Origin: Phycisphaerae bacterium
Lineage (GTDB): Bacteria > Planctomycetota > Phycisphaerae > UBA1845
Direction: 5' to 3'
Length of the DNA stretch: 12,792 nucleotides
Assembly: GCA_029260155.1 (NCBI GenBank)
Contig: JAJDDU010000161.1
Span: forward strand, 1 to 12,792
Within the stretch, counting starts at the first letter, position 1; every line of letters begins with the position of its first letter. Position numbers and translations under genes: made by a program. This document shows positions 6,013 to 12,792 of the stretch, one piece after another. The notes under the pieces were generated by a model. That model ran no database searches. It had not been told where the DNA came from and was given only the letters and a program-made list of their open reading frames with translations.

Positions 6013-8208
6013 CTAGTCGTCAGGCGCCTTTCTCAGTCGCACGGAGTTCAACACCACCGTGATCGACGACACCATCATGGCCGCCGCGGCGACGGCTGGG
6101 CTGATGTTGCCGGTGGCGGCGAGGGGGATGGCCAGTACGTTGTAGAAAAACGCCCAGAACAGGTTCTGTTTGATGACCCGCACACTGCGTCGGGCCATGC
6201 GAATGGCGGCGGGGACTAGCGCCAGATCGTCGCCCATGAGGGTGATGTCGGCTGCGGCGCGGGCGACGTCGGTGCCGGCGGCGAACGCGATGCCTACGTC
6301 GGCGGCGGTCAGAGCTGGCGCGTCGTTGATTCCGTCACCAACGAATGCAACGACGGAACCGGCTTGCTGTCGCGGGCGCAGCAGATCGGCTTTCCCGCCG
6401 GGGGACACTTCCGCGTCGACCTGTTCGATGCCGATGGACGCAGCCACGGCCATCGCTGTTTGAGTGCCATCGCCTGTCACCATTTGTGCGTGTACACCAA
6501 GCCCGCGCAATTCCGCCACGGCGGAGGCGGCTGAGTCGCGTACGGTGTCGGAGAGGCCGATTACGCCCGCGGCGACACCGTCGACGGCGATCCACACGGC
6601 TGACTGAGTGTGCTCCGGTTGTTCATCGTTAGACACGACGACTCCGCGACCTTGCAGATAGGTTACGCCGCCGACGAGAACCGCCCGGCCATTGACGGTC
6701 GCGGAGACGCCGAGGCCGGGCTCGCTCTTGAAATCGGTCGGATTCGTGGGTGTCACGCCCTGACGCCTTGCTTCCGCCACGATGGCCCGCGCCAGCGGAT
6801 GCTGGGAGAGCTGTTCGGCAGAACCAGCCAGCGTCCACAGTTCGCTTGGGTCGAGAGGTTCCGTATTCGACGGCAGCGTCACCAGCGATTCGACCCGCGC
6901 CTGCCCCGTGGTCAGCGTTCCCGTTTTGTCGAACATGACGGTGTCGATGCGACCGGCTGCCTCCAGCGACGCGGCGTCTCGAACCAGAATGCCACGGAGC
7001 GCAGCCGCGCTGGTGGCGACGAGCACCGCCGTCGGCGTGGCCAATCCCATCGCACAGGGGCAGGCGACGACCAGCACGGCGATGGCCGCGCGCAGCCCGT
7101 CTCCGAAACCGAATCCGAAGCCGGTCCACCCAGCCAGCGTCAGCAGCGCAAGGACCACTACGACCGGCACGAACACGCCGCTCACGCGATCGGCGATGCG
7201 TTGCATCTTGGTCTTGCCTGCCTGTGCGTCCTCTACGGCGCGCACGATGGCTCCGATGGCCGACGCTTCTCCGATCGCGGTGGCTTTGATGGTAAACGTT
7301 CCGTCACAGACCAAGCTGCCGCCGAATACCGGGTCGCCGACCCGCCGCGAGACAGGCATCGATTCGCCGGTCATCATGCTTTGGTCGACTGCGGCAGTGC
7401 CATCGATGACAGTGCCATCCACGGGCACTACTGTGTCATCCGCGACGCGCAGATGATCTCCGACGCTGACTTGCTCGATGGGAATCGTCTCAGATTGACC
7501 GTCTCGGACGCGGATGGCCGTCTTCGGTATCCGCCGTGCCAGGGTCGCCACCGCGCTGGACGCTTCGCGCTTGGCCCGCGATTCAAAGTACTTGCCGACG
7601 TTGATGAACCCCAGGATCATCGCGGCTGCGTGGAAGTGGAACATGCCGGCGCCCGCAACGACGAGGCTCACGGCGCTGGACACGTATGCAGCCAACACCC
7701 CGAGCGTGATCAGCAGGTCCATGTTCGGCGACTTGTGCAGCAGCGCTCGCACGCCGCCGACCAGGATCGGCCCGCCTGCGTGCGATAGCATCAGCATCGT
7801 GCACAGCAACCCCTGAAGCACCCGCCACCACACATGCCCACCGGGGTGACTCGATTGCAACACCGTCCCCGCCCATTCCAACGCGATGACGGGCAAGGCC
7901 AATCCGATGGCCTGCACCATTGCTTGGCGTTGTTGTTGGAGGTCGGCGGCTTGGTTGGCTTCGATGTCAGTGAGATCGCGTCCCGCGCTTCGGGCGCGCT
8001 GCGCGTCGAAGCCTGCCGCCCTGACAGCTTCGATCAACGCGGGGGCTAAGTCGGACTGCTCGGGGATTTCGACGGACGCGGTCGCCGTGGTCAGGTTGAC
8101 CCACGCGCGCGTGACGCCATCGACCGACTGAAGTGCTTGTTCAACGCGCCCGACGCAGGCCCCGCAGTTCATCCCCTCGATGCGCAGCTTGACGACTTGC
8201 TCACTCAC
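6013..8208 (-). CDS. copA: Copper-exporting P1B-1-type ATPase
   Basis: The 731-aa membrane pump drives Cu(I) from the cytoplasm using ATP. One N-terminal heavy-metal domain carries GMNCGAC (C15, C18). Six membrane segments follow before the catalytic core, with TGES at 280-283 (actuator), CPC at 383-385 in the metal-binding helix, DKTGT with the phosphorylated D427, the HP pair at 470-471 of the nucleotide domain, and GDGINDAP at 624-631. YN (689-690) in helix 7 and MMVSS (711-715) in helix 8 complete the Cu(I) signature that separates P1B-1 from zinc or cobalt pumps. Length is normal for a one-domain CopA. The GTG start overlaps the last codons of the cysteine synthase-rhodanese gene by 8 bp (GTGAGTGA), so translation is probably coupled. 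No CueR or CopY regulator or copper chaperone gene is seen nearby. Confidence 0.93.
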   Translation of the reverse strand: MSEQVVKLRIEGMNCGACVGRVEQALQSVDGVTRAWVNLTTATASVEIPEQSDLAPALIEAVRAAGFDAQRARSAGRDLTDIEANQAADLQQQRQAMVQAIGLALPVIALEWAGTVLQSSHPGGHVWWRVLQGLLCTMLMLSHAGGPILVGGVRALLHKSPNMDLLITLGVLAAYVSSAVSLVVAGAGMFHFHAAAMILGFINVGKYFESRAKREASSAVATLARRIPKTAIRVRDGQSETIPIEQVSVGDHLRVADDTVVPVDGTVIDGTAAVDQSMMTGESMPVSRRVGDPVFGGSLVCDGTFTIKATAIGEASAIGAIVRAVEDAQAGKTKMQRIADRVSGVFVPVVVVLALLTLAGWTGFGFGFGDGLRAAIAVLVVACPCAMGLATPTAVLVATSAAALRGILVRDAASLEAAGRIDTVMFDKTGTLTTGQARVESLVTLPSNTEPLDPSELWTLAGSAEQLSQHPLARAIVAEARRQGVTPTNPTDFKSEPGLGVSATVNGRAVLVGGVTYLQGRGVVVSNDEQPEHTQSAVWIAVDGVAAGVIGLSDTVRDSAASAVAELRGLGVHAQMVTGDGTQTAMAVAASIGIEQVDAEVSPGGKADLLRPRQQAGSVVAFVGDGINDAPALTAADVGIAFAAGTDVARAAADITLMGDDLALVPAAIRMARRSVRVIKQNLFWAFFYNVLAIPLAATGNISPAVAAAAMMVSSITVVLNSVRLRKAPDD

Positions 8209-9565
8209 CGCCGGTCGATCGCGTTGGGTGCCCCTTGCGAACCCACTCTGCCACCCCGCCCTTCAAACTGCATACGTTGCGGTAGCCCTTGGACCTGAGG
8301 TACAGCGTCCAGTTCTTGGAGAACTTGCCGATGCCGCACACCAATACGATCGACGCTTCGCGGTCTGCCGGCAATTCGTCGGAGCGATCAATGAAGTCAT
8401 CCATCGGAATGTTGGTCGAGCCCTCGATGTGGGTCGGGGCGAACATATTCGGCGGGCGAACATCGACCAGGAGCGGCTTGTCGGGCTGTTGCAGCGCGCT
8501 GTGCAGGTCCTTCGCACGCACAGAGCCATGCGGATTCTTAAGGTTCTCCATCATCGCTGCGAGGAACAGGTCGTTTTCGCTAACCCCCTCACGGGTGCCG
8601 TCTTTGTCGGCTGGGCAGATGTCGGGAAAGTGTCGCTGCATCGTCGACGCATACTTGAACACGTTGTCCGGGAAGATGACTACTGCGATGGTGCCGGGCG
8701 CGTCGGGAATCAGGCGCAGCGCCCCGGCGAGCGCCATGCCGGAGCTCGGCCCACCCATGACGCATTCCTCGCGGTTGAGACGCAGGCACATATCGAACGC
8801 CTCGCGATCGGTGACCTCGACCGTTCCGTCATATTGGTCGGGCAGGTAGAACTGCGTGTGTTCGAGTTGCCTGAGGCTACGCACGCCGGGAATGTCGTGG
8901 CCATCTTCCGGATGGACGCCGAGGACTTTGACGTCGGCTCGCTGTTCTTTCAGGTATCGTCCCGTCCCTGTGATCGTGCCGCACGTTCCCAATCCAGCCA
9001 CGAAGTGGGTCACCCTGCCCCCTGTTTGTTTCCAAACCTCAGGCCCGGTCGTGCGGTAGTGGCCGCCGGGATTGGCTTCGTTGGCGTACTGGTTCAGCAT
9101 GACGAATTCGGGTTGCGTCTCGGCGGTCTTCATGGCTGAGGCGATGGCGCCTTCCGGCGCGCCGGGTGCGGGGCAGAGCGTGTCGTCCATCTCCACCACG
9201 TTGCTGCCAAAGAAGCGCAGGACGGTACGCTTTTCCAGCGGGATTGCCTTCGACAGCGGCGTTTGCAAGGGATAGCCCTTCGCGTTGCCCATCATGGCCA
9301 GTCCGAAGCCGGTGTTGCCGGAGGTCGGCTCGACCAGCTTGGCGCCGGGGGTGAGGAGGCCTCGCTCTTCGGCGTCGCGGATGAGATTGTCCGCGATGCG
9401 GTCCTTGACCGCGCCGAAGGGGTTGTACCACTCCAGCTTGGCGAAGACCTGCGCGTGCTCGAACGGAACCACCTTGTTCAGCCGGACGAGCGGAGTCGGA
9501 TTCTCCTCGCCCGACAGCAGGCCGACAATCGAATCGTAAACGCGAAGCGTGTGATCATTGCTCAT
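8201..9565 (-). CDS. Cysteine synthase fused to a C-terminal rhodanese domain
   Basis: The 454-aa product joins two domains. Residues about 15-335 are a fold-type II PLP enzyme of the cysteine synthase/cystathionine beta-synthase group, which makes cysteine from an activated serine and sulfide: PLP lysine K54 in NPFGAVKDR, TSGNTG at 81-86, phosphate-binding loop GTCGT at 193-197 (Cys where CysK usually has Gly) and MGGPSSGMA near the C-end. Residues about 340-454 are a rhodanese domain (LLVDVRPPNMF, HIEGSTNIPMDDF) with catalytic C410 in VLVCGIGKFSKN and a final LKGGVAEW. The fusion suggests that sulfane sulfur handling feeds or protects cysteine synthesis. The acceptor (O-acetyl-, O-phosphoserine or a carrier-linked sulfur) cannot be told. 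The start is ATG 9565; ATG 9580 is the alternative (459 aa). The frame stays open far upstream, opposite the reductase gene, but that part is not real. Confidence 0.9.
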   Translation of the reverse strand: MSNDHTLRVYDSIVGLLSGEENPTPLVRLNKVVPFEHAQVFAKLEWYNPFGAVKDRIADNLIRDAEERGLLTPGAKLVEPTSGNTGFGLAMMGNAKGYPLQTPLSKAIPLEKRTVLRFFGSNVVEMDDTLCPAPGAPEGAIASAMKTAETQPEFVMLNQYANEANPGGHYRTTGPEVWKQTGGRVTHFVAGLGTCGTITGTGRYLKEQRADVKVLGVHPEDGHDIPGVRSLRQLEHTQFYLPDQYDGTVEVTDREAFDMCLRLNREECVMGGPSSGMALAGALRLIPDAPGTIAVVIFPDNVFKYASTMQRHFPDICPADKDGTREGVSENDLFLAAMMENLKNPHGSVRAKDLHSALQQPDKPLLVDVRPPNMFAPTHIEGSTNIPMDDFIDRSDELPADREASIVLVCGIGKFSKNWTLYLRSKGYRNVCSLKGGVAEWVRKGHPTRSTGGE

Positions 9566-9575
9566 ATCGCACACG

Positions 9576-9605
9576 ATCATACCGTATGTAACCCGCCCGT
9601 TCCAA
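9576..9605 (-). promoter_or_regulatory. Candidate promoter for the cysteine synthase-rhodanese/copA unit
   Basis: TTGGAA (9600-9605, 4 of 6 to the -35 consensus) and TATGAT (9576-9581, 5 of 6 to the -10 consensus) are 18 bp apart on the minus strand. Transcription would begin near 9569, only about 4 nt before ATG 9565. That start has no ribosome binding site, so a nearly leaderless message is possible. If correct, ATG 9580 is excluded. Confidence 0.3.
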
Positions 9606-9645
9606 TCGGCGCTGAGCCTGGTCGCGGCGTTTGCGTTGCGTTGGG

Positions 9646-9673
9646 GTTGACGGTTCGCTAAACTTGTTGACGG
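9646..9673 (+). repeat. Direct repeat GTTGACGG with 20-bp period in the divergent control region
   Basis: The 8-mer occurs at 9646-9653 and 9666-9673, exactly 20 bp apart (about two helical turns). It lies 46 bp before the reductase start and about 40 bp above the candidate promoter of the divergent cysteine synthase gene. Such spacing suits a dimeric regulator, but TTGACG is also -35-like, and a -10 partner is weak (GATAGG, 9691-9696, 18 bp after the second copy). Confidence 0.3.
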
Positions 9674-9718
9674 GTCGGGTCGATCAAGTGGATAGGTTCT
9701 AGTCGGGGGCGATTTCGG

Positions 9719-11998
9719 ATGAAGGCCAGCAACACCATTTGGAGGGATCGTCTCAAAGGGCGGTTGGCCGGGCAACTGGCCGAGGAGATCGACGCCTTTG
9801 AGACTGAGATCGAGCTGCGACGCCAGGGCAAGATCGACGAGGTGGTGTTCGCCGAGACGCGCTTGCGTCGCGGCGCGTATGGCCAGCGCTACGACAACGG
9901 ACAGCGACACGACGGCGTCGAGAAGCGCACGCTGGCCTACACGGAGGGCGTCAACACCAAGGGGCCCAACACCGTTTGGGACGCGCCGGGGATGCTGCGT
10001 ATCAAGATCCCCTACGGCGGCACCTCGCCCGAGCAACTCGAAGCAATGGCTGAGCTGGCGGAAGAGTATTCTGACGGCATCGCCCACATCACGACGCGGC
10101 AGGATTTCCAACTGCACTACGTCCATATAGACGACACGCCCACGATTATGCGTCGCTTGGCTGAAGTCGGAATCACGACGCGCGAAGCCTGCGGCAACTC
10201 GGTGCGTAACGTCACGGGCTGTCCCTTTGCCGGTGTCTGTCCGGATGAGGCGTTCGACGTAACGCCGTACGCCAAGGCGCTTGCCCTGTTTCTGCTTGGC
10301 CACCCTGATGCGCAGAACTTCGGCCGCAAGTTCAAGCCGACATTCAGCGGCTGCGGGCAACACTCTTGCGGTCTCGCCGCGATACACGACGTGGGGTTTA
10401 CGGCGCAAACGCGCGTCGTCGACGGAAAAGAACAGCGAGGTTTCCGATTCGTCGTCGGTGGGGGGCTCGGGGCTGTTCCGCACCAAGCCAAGCTGTTCGA
10501 CGAGTTTCTGCCGGTGGACGAAGTGCTCCCGATGACACAGGCCATCGCCCGGGTCTTCGGGCGACACGGCGAGAAGAAGAACCGCTCGCGGGCGCGTCTT
10601 AAGTTCCTTCTCAGCAGTTGGGGAATCGAGAAGTTCAAAGAGACAGTGCTCGAAGAGCGACGCAACCTGCACGAGGATCCGAAATGGACGGACTACCTTA
10701 GCGGCGTTGAGAGTGAGATCGAAACCGCGCTCCGTTCGCCCGGAGAACTGCCCGCGTCCGATGGCGACGAGCGTTACGCGCGCTGGTTGCAGACAAACAT
10801 TCGCACGCAGCGTCAGACGGGGTATGCGGCCGTCACGGTCGCGTTGCCCCTCGGTGACTTGACCGCCGATCAGCTCCGCGATCTGGCCGACATCGTGAGG
10901 AAGTTCACCAACGGGACCATTCGCACGACGGTTGAGCAGAACTTCGTGATCCGCTGGGTGAGCAAGGCCGACGTTCCGGCGCTGTTTGCGGCGCTCGATG
11001 CAGCTTGTCTCGCCGATCCTGGTGCGTCGAGCATTTCGGATCTCGTCACCTGCCCTGGAACGGACACGTGCAAGCTGGGCATCTCGTCGTCGCGTGGCTT
11101 GACGGCGGAGCTTAGAACGCGCCTCACCAAGCAAACCGCGCAGATGGACGAAGCCGTTCGCAGTCTCCACGTTAAGGTGAGCGGTTGTTTCAACAGTTGC
11201 GGGCAACACCACATCGCGGACATCGGGTTCTTCGGCGTGAATCGCATCGTCAACGGGTTTCAGGTGCCGCACTTTCAGGTTGTTTTGGGCGGGCAGTGGG
11301 AGGAGAATGCGGGTTCGTACGGTCTGCCGGTGGTGGCTATCGCGTCGAAGCGCGTCCCCGAGGCGCTCGAGCGTATCACCGATTACTACGTTCGCACGCG
11401 TGAGGAGGATGAGACCTTTACGTGCTTTGTGAAGCGTGTGGGCAAAGCGCAGATCCGCAAGGTGCTCGACGATTTGACTAAAGACGCGCCCGAACACGAC
11501 GGCGATCCCACCTACTACAGCGACTGGGGCGATCCGCGTCAGTATGGCACGGGCGATATCGGCAAGGGCGAGTGTGCGGGCGAAGTCGTCTCGCAGTATC
11601 AGTTCGCGATGACTGACGCGGAGCGGATGGTCTTCGAGGGGCAGATTCTCCTCGACGAGGGCAAGGCCCAGAAGGCAGGCGAGGATGCCTACGCGGCGAT
11701 GATCCGGGCGGCGAAAGCGCTCGTGCAGATTCGCTATGACGACGTCTCCGACGATCCCGATGAGGTGGTCGACGAGTTTCGCGAGCGGTATTTCGACACC
11801 AAGCTGATGTTCGACCCCTTTGCGGGCGGGAAATTTGCCAACTACCTCTTCTCCGCGCACGAACGGTCTGGCGTGATGTTCACGCCCGACTCGGCCCGTG
11901 AACTCATCGCGGAGGCTCAACTGTTTGTCGAGGCCGTGCATGCGTGCTACAACCGGATGCGCATGGAGCAGGGATCCTTGACGGACACAACCGACTAA
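9719..11998 (+). CDS. Ferredoxin-type nitrite/sulfite reductase (siroheme, [4Fe-4S])
   Basis: The 759-aa product reduces sulfite to sulfide or nitrite to ammonium by six electrons in the cytoplasm. Both ferredoxin-like/catalytic repeats are present: TTRQDFQLHYVHI and REACGNSVRNVTGCP in the first half, RQTGYAAVTVALPLG and EQNFVIRW in the second. The cluster and siroheme ligands are intact: C445 and C451 in TCPGTDTCKL (Cx5C), C490 and C494 in SGCFNSCGQ (Cx3C). The first half has a similar set, C168/C174 and C212/C217, where typical enzymes are degenerate. After about residue 600 a helical extension (about 625-750, HEPN-like in look) makes the protein longer than the usual 550-600 aa. The substrate cannot be decided by sight: the divergent cysteine synthase favours sulfite, the HPP gene nitrite. 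The start ATG has only a G-rich stretch about 9 nt upstream. Confidence 0.9.
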   Translation: MKASNTIWRDRLKGRLAGQLAEEIDAFETEIELRRQGKIDEVVFAETRLRRGAYGQRYDNGQRHDGVEKRTLAYTEGVNTKGPNTVWDAPGMLRIKIPYGGTSPEQLEAMAELAEEYSDGIAHITTRQDFQLHYVHIDDTPTIMRRLAEVGITTREACGNSVRNVTGCPFAGVCPDEAFDVTPYAKALALFLLGHPDAQNFGRKFKPTFSGCGQHSCGLAAIHDVGFTAQTRVVDGKEQRGFRFVVGGGLGAVPHQAKLFDEFLPVDEVLPMTQAIARVFGRHGEKKNRSRARLKFLLSSWGIEKFKETVLEERRNLHEDPKWTDYLSGVESEIETALRSPGELPASDGDERYARWLQTNIRTQRQTGYAAVTVALPLGDLTADQLRDLADIVRKFTNGTIRTTVEQNFVIRWVSKADVPALFAALDAACLADPGASSISDLVTCPGTDTCKLGISSSRGLTAELRTRLTKQTAQMDEAVRSLHVKVSGCFNSCGQHHIADIGFFGVNRIVNGFQVPHFQVVLGGQWEENAGSYGLPVVAIASKRVPEALERITDYYVRTREEDETFTCFVKRVGKAQIRKVLDDLTKDAPEHDGDPTYYSDWGDPRQYGTGDIGKGECAGEVVSQYQFAMTDAERMVFEGQILLDEGKAQKAGEDAYAAMIRAAKALVQIRYDDVSDDPDEVVDEFRERYFDTKLMFDPFAGGKFANYLFSAHERSGVMFTPDSARELIAEAQLFVEAVHACYNRMRMEQGSLTDTTD

Positions 11999-12022
11999 CG
12001 GCGGACGCAAAGCGCACAACCG

Positions 12023-12568
12023 ATGGAACTGCAACACATCAATATCAAGATCCCTCTCGACGGTGAACTGTCGATCGACCTTGCGCGCGTTGTCGAGACG
12101 TTCCACCAGTGGATTCGAGACGGTGTGATAGACGAGTTGTTGATCGACGTGGCCGACTACGCCCACGTGCCGGCCGGACCTGGCGTGTTGCTGATCGGCC
12201 ACGAGGCGGACTATTGCTTTGACAACACGGGTGATCGCTGGGGTCTGCGTTACAATCGCAAGGCCCCGCTTGACGGCACGAACGAAGACCGTTTTCGTCA
12301 GGCCTTCGGGGCGGCTGCCAAGGCATGCCGACTGCTGGAAACGCAGTTGGCCGTCAAATTCAGCCGGATGGAACTTGAGCTGTTCATCAACGACCGTGCG
12401 CTTGCACCCAACACGCCCGCGACCTTCGCTGCTTGCGAAGCCGAGATTTCGGCGTTCGCAAAGAACGTCGTGGGTTGCCAGGACTTCACGCTGAAGCAAG
12501 ACGCCGACCCGCGCCATCGATTCGGCGTCGCCATCGTCGCCTGCAAGCCGTTCGATTTGTCGATCTAG
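12023..12568 (+). CDS. Conserved 181-aa protein of unknown function linked to the reductase
   Basis: A soluble alpha/beta protein without signal peptide, membrane helix or metal-binding cysteine cluster. Its most distinctive segment is LLIDVADYAHVPAGPGVLLIGHEADYCFDN (residues about 39-68, read in two parts: ELLIDVADYAHVP and AGPGVLLIGHEADY), followed by WGLRYNRKAPLDG. I recall conserved hypothetical proteins with this VADY-HVP-GPGV-LIGH core but know no function. Conserved His48, His60 and acidic residues could bind a ligand, which is speculation. It begins 24 bp after the reductase stop on the same strand, with no promoter in the gap, so both are likely on one transcript and the protein may help assemble, regulate or partner the reductase. 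The ATG at 12023 has no strong ribosome binding site, in keeping with translation after the upstream gene. Confidence 0.75.
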   Translation: MELQHINIKIPLDGELSIDLARVVETFHQWIRDGVIDELLIDVADYAHVPAGPGVLLIGHEADYCFDNTGDRWGLRYNRKAPLDGTNEDRFRQAFGAAAKACRLLETQLAVKFSRMELELFINDRALAPNTPATFAACEAEISAFAKNVVGCQDFTLKQDADPRHRFGVAIVACKPFDLSI

Positions 12569-12720
12569 CGGAAACACGGCAGTCACAACAATCCGCGAGC
12601 GCGTTTGACCATTGGGTGCGTTCGCGCAGAACGACGGGTTCACTCCGTTCGGACAGTTCGGGCGACGGTTAAAGTGATACTGCGAGATGGGTTCGTTTGG
12701 TAATTTCGCGGTTGCGTTCG

Positions 12721-12742
12721 GGTGGCGCAACTGCGTTTTTTT
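12721..12742 (+). terminator. Weak candidate intrinsic terminator
   Basis: GGCGC (12724-12728) can pair with GCGTT (12733-12737) across AACT, using two G-U pairs, and a T7 tract spans 12736-12742. The stem is poor, so this is a weak candidate. It lies about 155 nt after the last gene. The spacer 12569-12792 otherwise shows no gene, only many TTCG and GTTCGG words and the perfect palindrome TCCGTTCGGA near 12644. Confidence 0.2.
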
Positions 12743-12792
12743 GAGCGTGGGCGGGGTTTTTGTGGATTCGCGGTGGGCTCGTTTGGCGCATG

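Noticed and set aside
5422..6219. Plus-strand 265-codon frame overlapping the HPP gene
   Set aside because: The HPP frame has membrane helices and the HPP signature; this frame is Arg/His-rich and runs into the converging ATPase gene.
6610..7788. Plus-strand 392-codon open frame inside the copper ATPase
   Set aside because: The opposite strand encodes an intact ATPase with all motifs; this product is His/Arg/Gly-rich and unrecognisable.
9566..9718. A riboswitch or attenuator in the divergent region
   Set aside because: No conserved aptamer pattern or strong hairpin was found, only the direct repeat and candidate promoters.
9581..12730. Long minus-strand open frame extending the cysteine synthase gene to about 1509 codons
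   Set aside because: Beyond 9565-9580 it runs antisense to the reductase and 181-aa genes, shows no domain and has odd Arg/His/Val-rich composition; it is a by-product of codon bias on the other strand.

Overview
The window reads as chromosomal DNA from a GC-rich planctomycete-like bacterium, probably of Phycisphaerae type and perhaps a metagenome-assembled genome. The lineage call rests on a secreted protein whose dockerin-like tandem (two Asp-rich 12-residue loops around a Cys-GGPG...PGC linker) has the form common in Phycisphaerae. It also rests on long secreted TPR proteins, weak ribosome binding sites and frequent GTG starts. No phage, transposase, CRISPR array, tRNA or rRNA was recognised.

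Left part (1-5060). A two-gene minus-strand unit (an 88-aa conserved protein, then a family-1 extracellular solute-binding protein cut by the window edge) has a good sigma-70-like promoter at 911-938. A possible plus-strand promoter at 950-978 lies back to back with it and would serve a 950-aa secreted TPR protein that carries a gluzincin (peptidase MA-like) HEYTH...E domain. A short palindromic repeat follows, then a secreted dockerin-like protein with two related beta-rich modules. A hairpin-bearing spacer of about 300 bp (5061-5362) ends this part.

Right part (5363-12792). A small HPP-family membrane protein converges on a minus-strand pair: a cysteine synthase-rhodanese fusion and a copper-exporting P1B-1 ATPase. 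The last codons of the fusion overlap the GTG start of the ATPase by 8 bp, so the two are very probably co-translated. Divergent from this pair, across a 153-bp region, is a siroheme-type ferredoxin nitrite/sulfite reductase followed 24 bp later by a conserved 181-aa protein of unknown function.

Inferred logic: the reductase makes sulfide (or ammonium), the divergent cysteine synthase fixes sulfide into cysteine, and the rhodanese domain may handle sulfane sulfur. Coupling this to Cu(I) export links sulfur supply with copper defence. The HPP protein offers an alternative nitrite reading. The most notable observations are this sulfur-copper coupling, a near-complete second set of paired cysteines in the N-terminal half of the reductase plus its helical C-terminal extension, and the uncharacterised protein next to it. 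None of these is proven to be a new system from sequence alone.
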